Source: Zygnema cylindricum (lineage: Eukaryota > Streptophyta > Zygnematophyceae > Zygnematales > Zygnemataceae). Taken from it: a stretch of DNA of 62,000 nucleotides. How positions within the stretch are numbered: position 1 is the stretch's first letter; each line of letters opens with the position of its first letter. Location: contig JBBHKE010001664.1 of the NCBI GenBank assembly GCA_037447655.1, positions 1 to 62,000 on the forward strand. Reading direction: 5' to 3'. Below the pieces are notes generated by a model that was not told the DNA's origin, did no database searches, and worked only from the letters and a program-made list of their open reading frames with translations. This document shows positions 44,697 through 56,169 of the stretch, one piece after another. The translations under genes were made by a program, and so were the position numbers.

Positions 44697-45722
44697 GCGC
44701 TAACAAGATTGGTAACCTAAATTACACAAACTAGTTGGCGATAACAAGAATTAAGACTTAACTTACACAAACTATAAGCGCTAACATGAATTGTTACCTT
44801 ACTTACACAAATAGTTGGCGATGACATGAATTGTTATCTAACTTACACAAACTTTTATCGCTAACAAGAATTGTTACCTAACTTACACAAACTGTTAGCG
44901 CTAAGAGGAATTGTTATCTAACTTACACAAACTATTAGTGATATTAGAAGTTGATATCTTAATTACAGAAAATGCTAATGATAACAAGAATTGTTATCTA
45001 AATTATACAAATTGATAGTGATAATAGGAATTTTTACCAAAATAACAAAACAGTTAGCGCTAACAGGAATTGTTATCTAACTTACAAAAACTATTAGCGC
45101 TAACAAGAAAAGTTATCTAACTTACACGAATTGTTAGCGATAAGAGGAATTCTTACCTAACTTACACAAACTGTTAGCGCTAATAGGAATTGTTATCTTA
45201 CTTAACCAAACTATTAACGATATTAGAAGTTGATATCTTAATAACACAAAGTGTTAGCAATAAGAAGAATTGTTACCTAACTTACACAAATTGTTAGCGC
45301 TAACACATTATATTATCTAAATTACACAAACTGTTAGCGCTATCATGACATGTTATCTAAATTACACAAACACTAAGCGATAACACGAATTGTTATCTAG
45401 ATTACACAAATTGTTAGCGCTAACAGGAATTGATTTCTAACTTACACAAACTGTTAGCGCTAACAATAATGGTTAGCTAACTTACACAAACTGTTAGCAA
45501 TAAGAGGAATTGTTACCTAACTCACACAAACAATTAGCGACATTAAGAAATGTTTCCTAAATTATAGAAAGAGTTAGCTCAAAAATGAATTGTTATGTAA
45601 CTTACACAAACTATCAGCGCTAATAGGAATTGTTGTCGAACTCACACAAACTGTTAGAGATAACAAGAATTGTTACCTAAATTACACAAACAGTTAGTGA
45701 TAACAAGAATTGTTATCATAGA
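44697..45722. repeat. Tandem array, about 25 copies of an about 40-bp unit with palindromic core
   Basis: The typical unit is AACTTACACAAACT, then GTTAGCGCTAAC (a perfect 12-bp palindrome), then AGGAATTGTTATCT. Copies diverge mostly in the palindrome (GCGCTAAC, GCGATAAC, GTGATAAC). One end abuts the copia D LTR and the other abuts a C-family LTR fragment. It is non-coding; function is unknown. Confidence 0.92.
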
Positions 45723-45723
45723 A

Positions 45724-45870
45724 GATAATCAAAATACACACTGTAAACTCCCAAAGTTATAGACAAATTGACTCAACTAACCATAAGATATAGGACATCC
45801 AAGGTGCTTAAAAATTTCCCTTTGGATTCTCAATATCCCAAAACTGAATACAAATTAATTATAAGTCCTA
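45724..45870 (-). repeat. LTR fragment of the copia C/D family
   Basis: On the minus strand it reads ATATCTTATGGTTAGTTGAG, then TCAATTTGTCTATAACTTTG and GGAGTTTACAGTG. This corresponds to the 3' third of the copia C LTR (about 37117-37170). Confidence 0.6.
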
Positions 45871-46039
45871 AAACTTTATACACTAAAATTCACCATTGGA
45901 CTACAGAATACAAGAAGCCTTTAGATTGCTATTAACTATCCGAATTTCAATGGCAACCACTACTACCCATGCAGACAAGCAGACAATGTGACTGCACCCC
46001 TGTGCAGCGTGGACTCTCCTGAGTCCGTAGGAAAAAGAA

Positions 46040-46904
46040 CCTCTAAAAACGCCCAACCAGGCGATAAGTTATGAGGTAGTAAAAATGCCAATTTGTACAA
46101 ACTCTCAAAGGAAGAGGTGACTACCTACCATAATTTTCTAAGTCCTGATTCCCTCTAATAACTTCTATCTACTGAAGTACGGACCAATCACATTAGTGTA
46201 CCGTACCAAAAAGTACTACTGTCGGTGTACCTTTTGTACAACCAATGTACGACAAGGCTTTTAAGCAAACGCGTGTCTGCTTTTCACTCGTTTGTATACT
46301 CCTCGAAAATCCCATGACCGAATGTCATTTCTCCACGTGGCTATATGTCATGCCACGTCAGAAAACGCCAAAGTGACCACTCTGTGATTTCGGCGATGAT
46401 GTGCACTCTTAGATTTGCAGCGAGGCGCAATCTTAGCCGTTATAAATACTTCCGCGACATTTGTGTTGCTGTCAAAAAATGCATGGTATCCGTTTTGAAA
46501 TAGTATCGTACTTTCATAAAACTGTATCTATGCATGCCGTAATTGGTTTTAGTTAAATTGATTTGTTCCTCCCTAAATGTGTATATATCTATCACATACT
46601 TTAGCATTTAGTATTGGTCATAGTCTAATAGGATAAAGCTGACCGTTATCGGCCAACTTGTCGAACCACAGGTATCGAGATCAAATCCCGGGTCCGTCAG
46701 GTATATTTTTAGTAACCTATTAAAAATAACTGCCTGTTGAACTAAGGCAGCCATGGATCAACCACCCTCGCTATCTTTCAGTCACTACAACAAGTATGGG
46801 GGCTAGAGAGAGGAGATGGAGGAAGGCTGCCCGTCCTTTTCTTTTTCTTTTATACTAAGATATTTAAACCTAGAAAATACTCTAGAAATCTATCAATTTC
46901 AGCA
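46040..46904 (-). repeat. 3' LTR of copia E (long-LTR family)
   Basis: It starts at 46904 (TGCTGAAATTG) right after AATAAGGGGAG and ends near 46040, past TTGGTTGGGCGTTTTT, which is also in the F LTR near 57950. It contains an antisense tRNA-like module at 46621-46690. A leader-like sequence with a possible gag ATG follows the LTR (about 45965). Confidence 0.65.
46621..46690 (+). other. tRNA-like module in the copia E LTR
   Basis: It has an A-box-like TAGTCTAATAGGATAAAGC at 46621 and a B-box-like AGATCAAATCC near 46679, spaced as in a tRNA gene. It lies antisense to the LTR. It does not look like a functional tRNA; it is a Pol III-type relic. Confidence 0.5.
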
Positions 46905-46917
46905 CTCCCCTTATTTT

Positions 46918-49750
46918 CTAGTCCAATTTTAATTTTTCTTTCAACTTGCATTTTTCTCGACAATATTTTGATTCAAGAGAAGGCACAGGTTTGGTCATCA
47001 TGTCAGCCACCATTTCTTCATCAGGTCTATACACAAGATTTAAAAATTTATTTTCAACTTTTTCTCTTACGAAGCTTAATCTTATGTCCATATGTTTTGC
47101 TTTGAAATGGTGTTTTGGATTGGCTGCAATTGCAATTGCTGCTTGGTTATCGCAAAAGATTTCATGCACTCCCTCCTTCATAAATCCCAGTTCTTGTAAC
47201 AATGATTTCACCCACATTAGTTCTTTTACAGCAGAACACGACGCCATATACTTAGCCTCCATAGTAGACTGAGCAACCACCTTTTGTTGCTTACTGCTCC
47301 AACAGCAACCACCTTCCCCCACATACAAAACATATCCAGAAGTGCATCTTCTCATAGGTGCATCCCATAACTGGCATCACTCCAAGTGGTGATATCAGTG
47401 TGCTCCCCTCCCAAATGCAACCATAATTCTTTGGTTCCAACCAGATATCTGATGACTATCTTGGCTGCCTCCGAGTTTCTCTTCATAGGATCATAAAGAC
47501 TCCTACTAAGTACTCTAAGTGCTACCGCTATGTTTTGCCTGGTACAATTTATAAAAAAGATTAAACTTCCGACGACCTGTCTATAAGGGATAGACTTCAT
47601 GAACTCTCTCTCCTCTAGACTCATCTGATTGTCTAAGATCATCACTCCTCCTTCTACACTCCCGTCACTTACTCTTTTCAAGTCCATGGGAGTGGTACAA
47701 CAGTTAGCATTTTCCATCTAGATTTTTCAAGCATATTACCTTTTGCTTCTTTTTGAGTAATAATCTTCTTCCCCCTATCTCTCTCCATTTGGATCCCCAA
47801 AATATCTTTCGCCTCCCCTAAATCCTTCATATCAAATCTACCCCAAAGATCTTTTTTTAGCCAATTGATATTCTCCAAAGACTTACTCAACACAAGCAGA
47901 TCATCCACATAAATTGCAATAAAAATGACACCATTCTCATCTTCAGACATATAGATAGAATGGTAAGAGCTGATGGGGATATATCCCAGATTAGTGAGAA
48001 ACTCATCTAGTTTCATATTCCACTGTCGGGGAGCCTTCTTCGGTCCATATAAGTAATTTATGAGCTTACATACTTTGGTTTTTTCTCCTTTTTCCAAAAA
48101 CCCCTCGGGTTGCCTCATGAAATTTTTTTCCTCTAACTCACCATTAAGAAAAGCAGTCTTAATGTCCATCTGGTGTATTTCCATGTCTTCCGCTGCTGCC
48201 AGATTGAGGAGAATCCTTACTGATGGGAAATGAACAACTGGAGCAAAGGTCTCCTCATAGTCAATCCCCTCTTTTCGGGTTTTTGTCTGGAGGACAATCT
48301 GTTAGTTCCCAAGTATTTGTTTCCATGATATAAACCATCTCATCATTTATGGCTTTATTCCATCTTTCTTTCTCTTGACTATTCACTGCCTCCGAGTAAG
48401 ACTGAGGCTCATCTGAGTGAGATAGCTTTGTTACCTTATGAGCGACGTGTTTTTCTTGTATCCTTTTGCTGCTCCTCCTTCCTCCCTCAAACTCCAAAGC
48501 TTGAATGGATGGAAGTCTTGGGTTTCTTCTCATTGTCTCATCGGCTCCCTTATCCATGGAAGCCGGTTCTGGTCCTGCTTCTTCTATGTCCTCGAAATAT
48601 ATTGGAGTATGTGAGGTTTTTGGTGAGTCTTCGTATCTCGAATCTACCCTGAATATGCAATGATGGTTTCACTCATATCCCTTTCGGGAACGATCGAGTT
48701 CTCCTCACTTTCGGACTTAAAATCTTATTCTTATCTTCTTTCTATATTTGAAGGGGTCAAATGACTTCCCTTCATCCATGACAACTAAGTGTTTCACCAG
48801 AATGATATCTTTCTTTGCTAAGTCATAGACTCTATATCCCTTAACATCCTCATCATATCCCACAAAGTATCCACGTTTTCCCTTAGCATATAGTTTCCAG
48901 TTCTTTCTATTTGTGTCAAGATTGTAAATTTGGCTACTGAATACTCTAAGGTGTGAGATATCTAGTTTTCTTCCAACCCATCTCTCATAAGGTGTCACGC
49001 CCTTTACAGCTGAGGTAAGGACTTTATTCTTAATGTAGTTGGCACAGTTCATTGCTTCTGCCCAGAATCACTTTCCTATTTTTTTGTCGGCCAACTTACT
49101 ACATGCACTATCTCCTAGTGTTCGATTCAACCTCTCAGCTACCCCATTTTGTTCCGAGTTATATGGTAGAGTTTTCAAGTGCTGCACTCCCTCATCTCTC
49201 AGATATTCCTCAAACTGGTTAGAGGTATATTCCCCCCCATTATCACTCCTTAAACTCTTAATGGGGGTTTCATGCAACTTCTCACTCCAGGCCTTATATT
49301 TGTTTAAGTAAGTTTATGCTTCAAGCTTTGTTTTTAGAAAGTAGACTATAGAGTATCTAGACCACTCATCGGTTATCGTCATCATAAACCTTTTTCCCCC
49401 AACCAAAGGTACTTTTGCAGGTCCCCAAATATCTGTGTGGACCAAATCTAATACTTTCTCACCTCTATATATGGCGACTTTGGGAAAGGGAAGTCTATGA
49501 GCCTTACCTTGAGCATGCCACTACAATCATCTATCATTTCATTATCCGAAAACTGAATGCCTTCTACTACCCCAAGTTTTTTTCATTTCCCTCAACCTAT
49601 CAAAATGCATATGCCCCAACCGCTTCAATAACCAATCCCTTAACTGAATCTGCTGCTTCCAAATCTATGATTACATGCAATTGGATTCAGAATACCTGTT
49701 CTGCATCACGCCTGTTAAAATTCCTTTCTTACAGATTTTTTTTTTTTGAA
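46918..49750 (-). pseudogene. Copia E pol (integrase to RNase H), broken
   Basis: On the minus strand the order is the gag-pre-integrase region (LGHMHFDRL, near 49600), the integrase core (LRSDNGGEYTS near 49250, PYNSEQNGVAER) and its C-terminus (GYDEDVKGYRV near 48830). RT follows (EIHQMDIKTAFLNGEL near 48170, YVDDLLVLSK near 47895) and then RNase H (MEAKYMASCSA near 47250, HHFKAKHMDIRL near 47100). Several frameshifts and stops separate the parts. It is the same family as copia F. No intact gag or 5' LTR was recognised. Confidence 0.85.
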
Positions 49751-51394
49751 GTAACTTCTAGTCAACCTCAAACACTAACCAAAAGTAGAAAGAGGTTGTC
49801 CTGTGGTGCTACTACGTCTGGGTATTTTTCTATGGAAGCGGGAAGCTATGGAGTTGTTGAAACAGTCAAAGGTCGTCAAACATGGACGTCAAACATGGAA
49901 TTGTTTTTCTGCAATTTAAATCTATTAAAATCTAGTAATTTTGTTCCTGGTCCATAAGCTCGGTCTGGCTTCCTGATGGGAGGTAGTATTGTAACTCTTC
50001 TTTCCACAAATAACAAGTCATTCACCCAATCTGAACCCCTGTACTTTTAAATTTTCTTCATCAGCAAAAACTTCCTTAATGTCGCCAACACTCTTGTCTG
50101 GCTAATTCTTTAAAAGTGATATTTTAAACTTGTCATTAAAAACCTTCATTTTTCATTGTTCTCGCCAGGAAAAGGAAGTCTCTTTGTCATCATCTGTTGG
50201 TTGTTAATCAGTTAACAACCATAAGTGAACTTCACTTATCCTTTTTCCATCGTCTTTACATGGCTCCTATATTAATGAATCTGTTTTACTTGTCTCTTCT
50301 TCTCTCGTCAATATTTGGGAGCTACAGTGAATCACTACAAGGGTTCAGAAACATGATGTCAGGGTTTAATTTGTGATTGATTCATACTGGGAAGGATTTC
50401 CAACCGCTTGCTAAATTTGAGTTGAGAAAAAAAACAGTTTATTATTAGAGTTATTTCATGTCCAGAGACCAAAAAAACGAAAAAAAACGCACCGAATTAG
50501 TCGTATTAACGCTAGTATCAACGCTAGTATCAATTCACATTGTACCTTGATAGCAACAAATTTTGTGTACAAACTCAGTTCCTTGTTAATGATTCTCACT
50601 TGAATTAAACGTATCCAGAGAGAACCTCTATATTCCTTGCACTCTCATTCCTTACACTCCTCCAACATGGACTTGTCTTTCAACTTCTTCAACTAAAACT
50701 ATCCAGCTTAAGACAACGGCCTCCCCCACCTCACCTCCAGCTCCTCCTGTTCGTCCTCCTCCTCCTCCTCCTCCTCCTCCTCCTCCTGCTTCCCCTCCTT
50801 CATTCCTCCACCGACTGCCACGTGTGCTCCAAGTCAGCATTCACACGTGGGTGTTACTTCTCCATAGCTGCCAGCTGTCTCCTCATCAATAAACAATGTG
50901 AAACCACACATTTCTTCCTCTCCCTTCCTACCTTACCGGGGAACAAGTGGAACGACGACAGCAAGCTAAACTGCCGGTTGCCATTAGAGCTAAGTAAATA
51001 TTAGCATAAAGGCGAAACTAATCTAGTACAAAGTGACGTGACCAATTTCAGTCCATTTCCCCCACTATTTTGTGATTTTCGTCAAAATCATATCAATTAT
51101 ATGCATCAAATTATCATCATCAGCTGATGTGCGGTTTTAGAAATGAGGCAGAGGTTTAAATGAAAAAGGTCCAAAACATAGAAACCAAACAATAAACAAG
51201 GAAACAGCAAAAGAAAACAAACTGAATAGAGACATAACAATAAATAGAAAAACAGAAAGAAAACCATTTTATTATTCAGAAACTGTACAGGTGAAAAAAT
51301 AAAAAAAACAAAACTTCAATGACTATCACCGTCTGACTATTTCCTTCCTCACTCTCTCCTTGTCCTCTTCCTCTCTCTCACTAAACATAGCTCC
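49751..51394. other. Sequence between copia E and the coiled-coil exon
   Basis: The left part may hold decayed gag/protease text of copia E. A (CCT)n run at about 50755-50790 gives a Pro-rich frame on the plus strand and a Gly-rich frame on the minus strand; neither shows other gene features. GTATCAACGCTA is repeated near 50513-50535. Confidence 0.45.
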
Positions 51395-51763
51395 TCATTT
51401 TAGCCTCCTCTCCTCCCCAAGTGCAGCCTTCTCTTGCCCGAAAAGCTTCTTCTGCTCTGCAAACTGACTTCTCTCCTACAGCAAACTACTATTCTTCTCT
51501 GCGAGCCTCTTCTCCTTTTCTTCCAACACTCTTTTTCTCTCTTCCACCTTCCTTGTCTCCTCCGCGGCCTCGTCCATCCATTTGCAGTACTCCGGATTCT
51601 TTTTTATTTCCAACATCTCCAGGCGGCGCCTGTCCTCGGCCATGGTGGCCTCCAGGGCGGCGTATTCTCCTTCCAAGGCATGGAAGCGGCCAAGCAGCGA
51701 CTGGCGCTCGGACAGCCTCTGGTACTTCTCCCGGGAGGCGCTCACCTGTGACAAAGCGTCACG
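51395..51763 (-). pseudogene. Coiled-coil exon with in-frame TAG
   Basis: After the acceptor GTTCTTTCAG, the minus strand reads RDALSQVSASREKYQRL and continues as highly charged Glu/Arg/Leu-rich sequence with heptad character to KNSSLL, then TAG (51478-51476). After the stop the same frame continues as coiled coil (ERSQFAEQKKLFGQEKAALG) to TGA at 51397-51395. GC content and codon use stand out from the AT-rich surroundings. The family was not recognised. Upstream exons may have been lost to the LTRs that start at about 51945. Confidence 0.6.
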
Positions 51764-51944
51764 CTGAAAGAACCGACAAAACGAATGGAAAAAAAAAGAA
51801 TCGAAAAAAAAAGGAAAACAAAAAAAAAATGTCGTCACAACAAAAAAGAGGAAAAAGAAACACGAGTAGAATATAAAGAAAAAGAGAAACAAAAACTGTT
51901 AGACAGAGGTTTGTGTTGACATCACTAGATTTATGGGAGATATT

Positions 51945-52004
51945 TTCTAGGTCTTAATTGATTAGAATAGCTAAAAGAAAAAGCGTAGGCAGCCTGCCCC
52001 CACT
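51945..52004 (+). repeat. Truncated LTR fragment of the E/F family
   Basis: TATTTTCTAGGTCTTAA, then AAAAGAAAAAGCG and GGCAGCCTGCC, match the beginning of the copia E LTR. Copia F starts directly at 52005, so F appears to have inserted into an older LTR. Confidence 0.5.
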
Positions 52005-52223
52005 GTAGAAACTAATGTTTTTATTAGTATTTTCTAGGTCTGAGAAGAAATATAGAAGTCGAGGCAGTCTATCTCTAACTTCTCTCTCCAACTCTCAAAC
52101 TTGTCGCAGTCACTGAGAAATCGGAGAGGAAGCTAGAGCCATGGCTACCTTGGCTATCCTGAGGTTTACGGGAATTTTATATTAGGGTTTATTTATTTAT
52201 TTAAAAGGTATGTGCCGGCGGCA

Positions 52224-52290
52224 GGATTTGATCCTTGTACCTGCCGGCCGGCAGACAGGAAATAGCCGGTAGCCTTAGCCGTTAAGTCTA
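52224..52290 (-). other. tRNA-like module 1 in the copia F 5' LTR
   Basis: The minus strand has an A-box-like TAGACTTAACGGCTAAGGCT and a B-box GGATCAAATCC (10 of 11 to consensus). It is repeated in the 3' LTR at 56390-56456. Confidence 0.55.
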
Positions 52291-53196
52291 GCGGTAGTGT
52301 TACGTAGTATATAGTTTGATATTTATTTAAATATGTATACGTGCGATAAACCATTTAACTGTAATGAATTACGGGATACATAGATCCAGTAATACATAAT
52401 GTACGACTTACGGTACGGACATAAATCAGTACCGCGCATTTGTTTCGTAAATGAAACAAATACCGCGCATGTATTTATTACGGCCACGATTAAATCCGAA
52501 TTTAATCGGACGGCCAGGATTAGCGCCGAGATCGCGGAGGAAGATTTCGGCGGTTTGTGGCCATCGCCACATCGGATGACGCGTGGCGAAATTCCGTTGG
52601 ATTGTGGAATCTCCGGAGATTATGGCACCGAATCCGGATTTGACATGTGTCGACATTTTGGCCATGTCGTACAATGTCCGTACATAAAGTACACCGGTAG
52701 CTGTACTTTTGCGTACGGAACTCAATTCCGATTGGTTCCGTACATCAGTAGATAGAGTCTGTGAGAGAGATAGGACTTAGAAAAATTAGAAGATAGGACC
52801 CCCTCTCCCAGAGAGCTTCCGTACAAAAGGTCAACTTTGACCCTCCATAACTTACTGCTCAGGGGAGCAAATTCAGAGATTCTTTTTGCTACCGACTCAG
52901 GGGAGTCTTGTCTTTACAGGGGTGGAGGTGGTCAGGGTTTTTGTCTGCCAGGGTGGCAGTTATTTTTGCTGGAACACAAAGGGGTCAGGATTATCCTAGA
53001 GGCTTCTTGGAAGCTGTCTACTCTGAGGACTTATGGAGGTCTCAGAGTTTCACCCACCTTCTCTCTCTAGCCCCCAGACTTGTTGTAGTCATTGAAAGAG
53101 AGAGAGAGAGAGCAGTGGAGCCATGGATGCCTCAGCTCAATAGGCACGATTAAAGAGTGACCTAAGTCACTCTCAACAAAAACGTTGAGTCCGGGA

Positions 53197-53249
53197 GGAC
53201 TCGAACCTCCGACCAGCAGAGCGAGGCATAGCCGTCAGCTCTTACTGGT
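53197..53249 (-). other. tRNA-like module 2 in the copia F 5' LTR
   Basis: The minus strand has a perfect B-box GGTTCGAGTCC within a 5-bp T-stem (GGAGG/CCTCC), plus an A-box-like ACCAGTAAGAGC. The 3' LTR copy (57362-57414) reads ACCGGTAAGAGC, closer to the tRNA consensus. Confidence 0.6.
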
Positions 53250-53598
53250 CTGTCGTAGTAGTCCGTTAGGATACATAGGGTTTGATAGTTATTTAAACAT
53301 TAGCTAAATCATTAATTCGATTAACGGAATAACAAATTGAGGACATAGAAACTAGTTGAGAATTTAGTATGCACGAAACAAATGCACCGGACATTTGTTT
53401 TTTTGAACAGCTAGCATTAAAAGCCGGTTTGGATCTGACGACCCTCATCATCGTCGAGATCGCAGAATAGCCGCCTTGGCAGTTTTCGGACGTGACAAGA
53501 CCTGTCGACACGTGGCAAGATATCATTGGGAAGCAGGAACCACCGGGAGCGCGAGGATAAGTCTGAAGGAGACAGACGTCCACTCCATGGCTTTGTAG

Positions 53599-56150
53599 TG
53601 ACTATAACTGATGATTGGTCTCGATATTCTCGGGTATATTTTTTGAAAATCAAGTCCGAAGCTGAGGATTGTTTTAGACAATATAAAGCATGGAGCGAAA
53701 AACTCCATGAAACTCCAATCAAGAGAGTAAGGAGTGACAATGGTGGAGAGTATACTTCTAACCAGTTTGAGGATTTTCTGAGGGAAGATGGGGTTCAACA
53801 CCAAAAGACAGTTCCAGAAAATCCGGAACAGAATGGGGTAGCTGAAAGGTCAAATAGAACACTAAGTGATAGTGCTAGAAGTATGTTGTCAGATAAAAAG
53901 ATAGGGAAAAGGTTTTGGGCAGAAGCAATGAACTGTGCTAATTACCTCAAGAATAGAGTTCTTACTTTAGCTATAAAAGATCAAACACCTTATGAGAGAT
54001 GGACAGGCCGGAAACCAGACATATCTCACTTAAAGGTTTTCGGCAGTCAAGTGTTCAGCCTAGATACTGATCGGTCCAATTAGAAGCTAGATCCTAAAGG
54101 AAAACCAGGATACTTATTAGGATATGATGAAGATGTTAAAGGATATAGAGTTTATGATCTAAAAAGGGAAGATATAATCTTAGTAAAGCATCTAGTAGTT
54201 ATGGATGAAGGAAAGTCTGTGGATCCCTTCAAATATACGAAGTCAGTAAAGATCAGATTTGAGTCAGAAAATTCCGATGACTTTGAGCTTCCTAACTATC
54301 CAGGTTTTAGAGAAGATGACATTCTTGCAGGAACAAATCAGACTGAAAAGGACTCGGCTGTGGAAACTCCAGTGACAACTCTACTCAAAGCGGAAGACGT
54401 GGTGGAAATTGATTCGGAATCAAGGGATAGGGGAGAAGCCGAGTTTGTTCGAAAGAATCCACGAGAACCATCTATTCTGGCCTCAGATTTTGAGGGGGGG
54501 AGGAGAAGTAGCAAAAGACTGCAAGAAAAACAGGTTAATAACAAGGTAACTAAACTATCTCATCAAGATGAACCTCAAACTTATGGAGAGGCGATGACTT
54601 GTCTAGAAAGAAACCGGTGGAAGACAGCCATCAATGAGGAGATGGCTTCAATCATGGCAGCCGATACTTGGGAGCTGGTGGACTGTCCACCTAACCGAAA
54701 ACCAATCGGTTGTAAGTGGGTTTTCAAATTAAAACTGAACCCAGATAACACAATCGAACGCTACAAGGCCAGATTAGTGGCAAAGGGATTTACACAAAAG
54801 GAAGGAATTGACTACGAGGAAACCTTTGCCCCGGTGGTCAGATTTCCCTCCGTCTGCATACTTCTCAGTTTAGCAGCGGCGGAAGACATGGAAGTGCATC
54901 AGATGGACATCAAGACAGCCTTTTTGCATGGAGAATTGGAAGAGGAGATCTTCATGCGACAACCCGAAGGTTTTGTGGAGGAAGGAGAGGAGAGTAAGGT
55001 ATGCCGGCTGATTAAATCTCTTTATGGTTTGAAACAGGCACCTCGACAATGGAATAAGAAGCTTGATGAGTTTCTTACCGGTCTGGGATATATTCGGATC
55101 AGCTCAGATCACTCAATCTATGTTTTCGAAGATGAGGAAGGTTTGATATTTATTGCAATTTATGTTGATGATTTGCTTGTATTAAGTAAATCAATGGAAA
55201 AAATTAACAAACTGAAAACCGATCTTAAGGGGAGATTTGAAATGAAGGATATGGGAGAAGCAAGATATATTTTGGGAATTCAAGTAGAGAGAGACCGAAA
55301 AAGGAAAATTATAAGATTGACTCAAAAAGAAGCAATAGGGAACATGCTTGAAAAATTTCAAATGGATAAAGCTAATAATTGTACAACTCCAATGGAGTTG
55401 AAGAAGGGAAGTGAGGGGAGTGAGGAAGAAGGAGTCATAGTCTTAGACGAGGAATTTTCTCCTTGATGAACAGAAGTTCATGCAGACTATTCCTTACAGG
55501 CAAGTAGTGGGAAGTCTAATCTATTTTATGAATTGTACCCGGCCGGATTTAGCTGCAGCTGTAGGAGTGCTGAGTAGAAGTTTAAATGCTCCCATTAAGA
55601 GGGATTGGGAGGCAGCTAAGAGAGTCCTTAGATATTTGATAGGAACTAGGGAACTATGGTTGCATTTGGGTGGGGAAAAATACTGACATCACTACTTGGA
55701 GTGATGCTAGTTATGGTGATGCTCCGATGAGGAGATGCACTTCTAGATATGTATTATATGTGGATGATGGGGCTTGCTGTTCAAGTAGCAAACAGCAAAA
55801 AGTTATTGCTCAGTCCACCATGGAGGCTGAGTATATGGCATCTTGCTCTGCTGTAAAAAAATAGATGTGGGTCAAGTCTTTGCTTGGTGAGCTTGGTCAC
55901 CTTAATGTGATGTGCAATTTTTTTTTTGTGATAATCAGGCAGCAATCGCTATTTCAGCCAATCCTAAACATCATTTTAAAGCCAAACACATGGACATCAG
56001 ACTCAGCTTTGTTAGAGAGAAAGTAGAAAACAAAATAACTAGTTTAGAGTACAGACCAGATAGTGAGATGGTAGCAGATATGATGACCAAACCTGTTCCT
56101 TCCCCTAAGCTATTTTTTGCAGGGAGAAGTGTGGTCTGAAATTAAAGATT
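53599..56150 (+). pseudogene. Copia F pol (integrase core to RNase H), few breaks
   Basis: The integrase core (TITDDWSRYS, VRSDNGGEYTS, NPEQNGVAERSN) is followed by TAG at 54081-54083. A long frame 54201-55466 then carries the linker and RT (FAPVVRF, HQMDIKTAFLHGELEEE, SLYGLKQAPRQWN, YVDDLLVLSK near 55160). Frameshifts near 55464, 55675 and 55910 and a TAG at 55862-55864 break RNase H (TWSDASYGDA, MEAEYMASCSA, HHFKAKHMDIRL). It is defective but relatively young. Confidence 0.88.
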
Positions 56151-56169
56151 GACTAGAAAATAAGGGGAG

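Larger units (their letters stand above)
52005..53598 (+). repeat. 5' LTR of copia F (3' end missing)
   Basis: It contains two related sub-units. The landmarks ACTTGTCGCAGTCACTGAG-CCATGG and ACTTGTTGTAGTCATTGAA-CCATGG occur near 52100 and 53075. Each is followed by an antisense tRNA-like module (52224-52290 and 53197-53249). The sequence passes directly into integrase at 53599. Confidence 0.78.

Noticed and set aside
44697-45722. CRISPR array
   Set aside because: The repeats are contiguous and divergent with no unique spacers, in a eukaryotic retrotransposon context.
50652-50840. Gly-rich minus-strand frame
   Set aside because: Arises from the (CCT)n trinucleotide run.
52399-52755. 118-codon frame inside the copia F 5' LTR, also in the 3' LTR
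   Set aside because: Conservation follows from LTR identity; no domain, no start context, and it spans a typical non-coding LTR region.
53197-53249. Functional tRNA gene
   Set aside because: A- and B-boxes are present, but acceptor and anticodon arms do not form a proper cloverleaf by eye, and it lies within an LTR.
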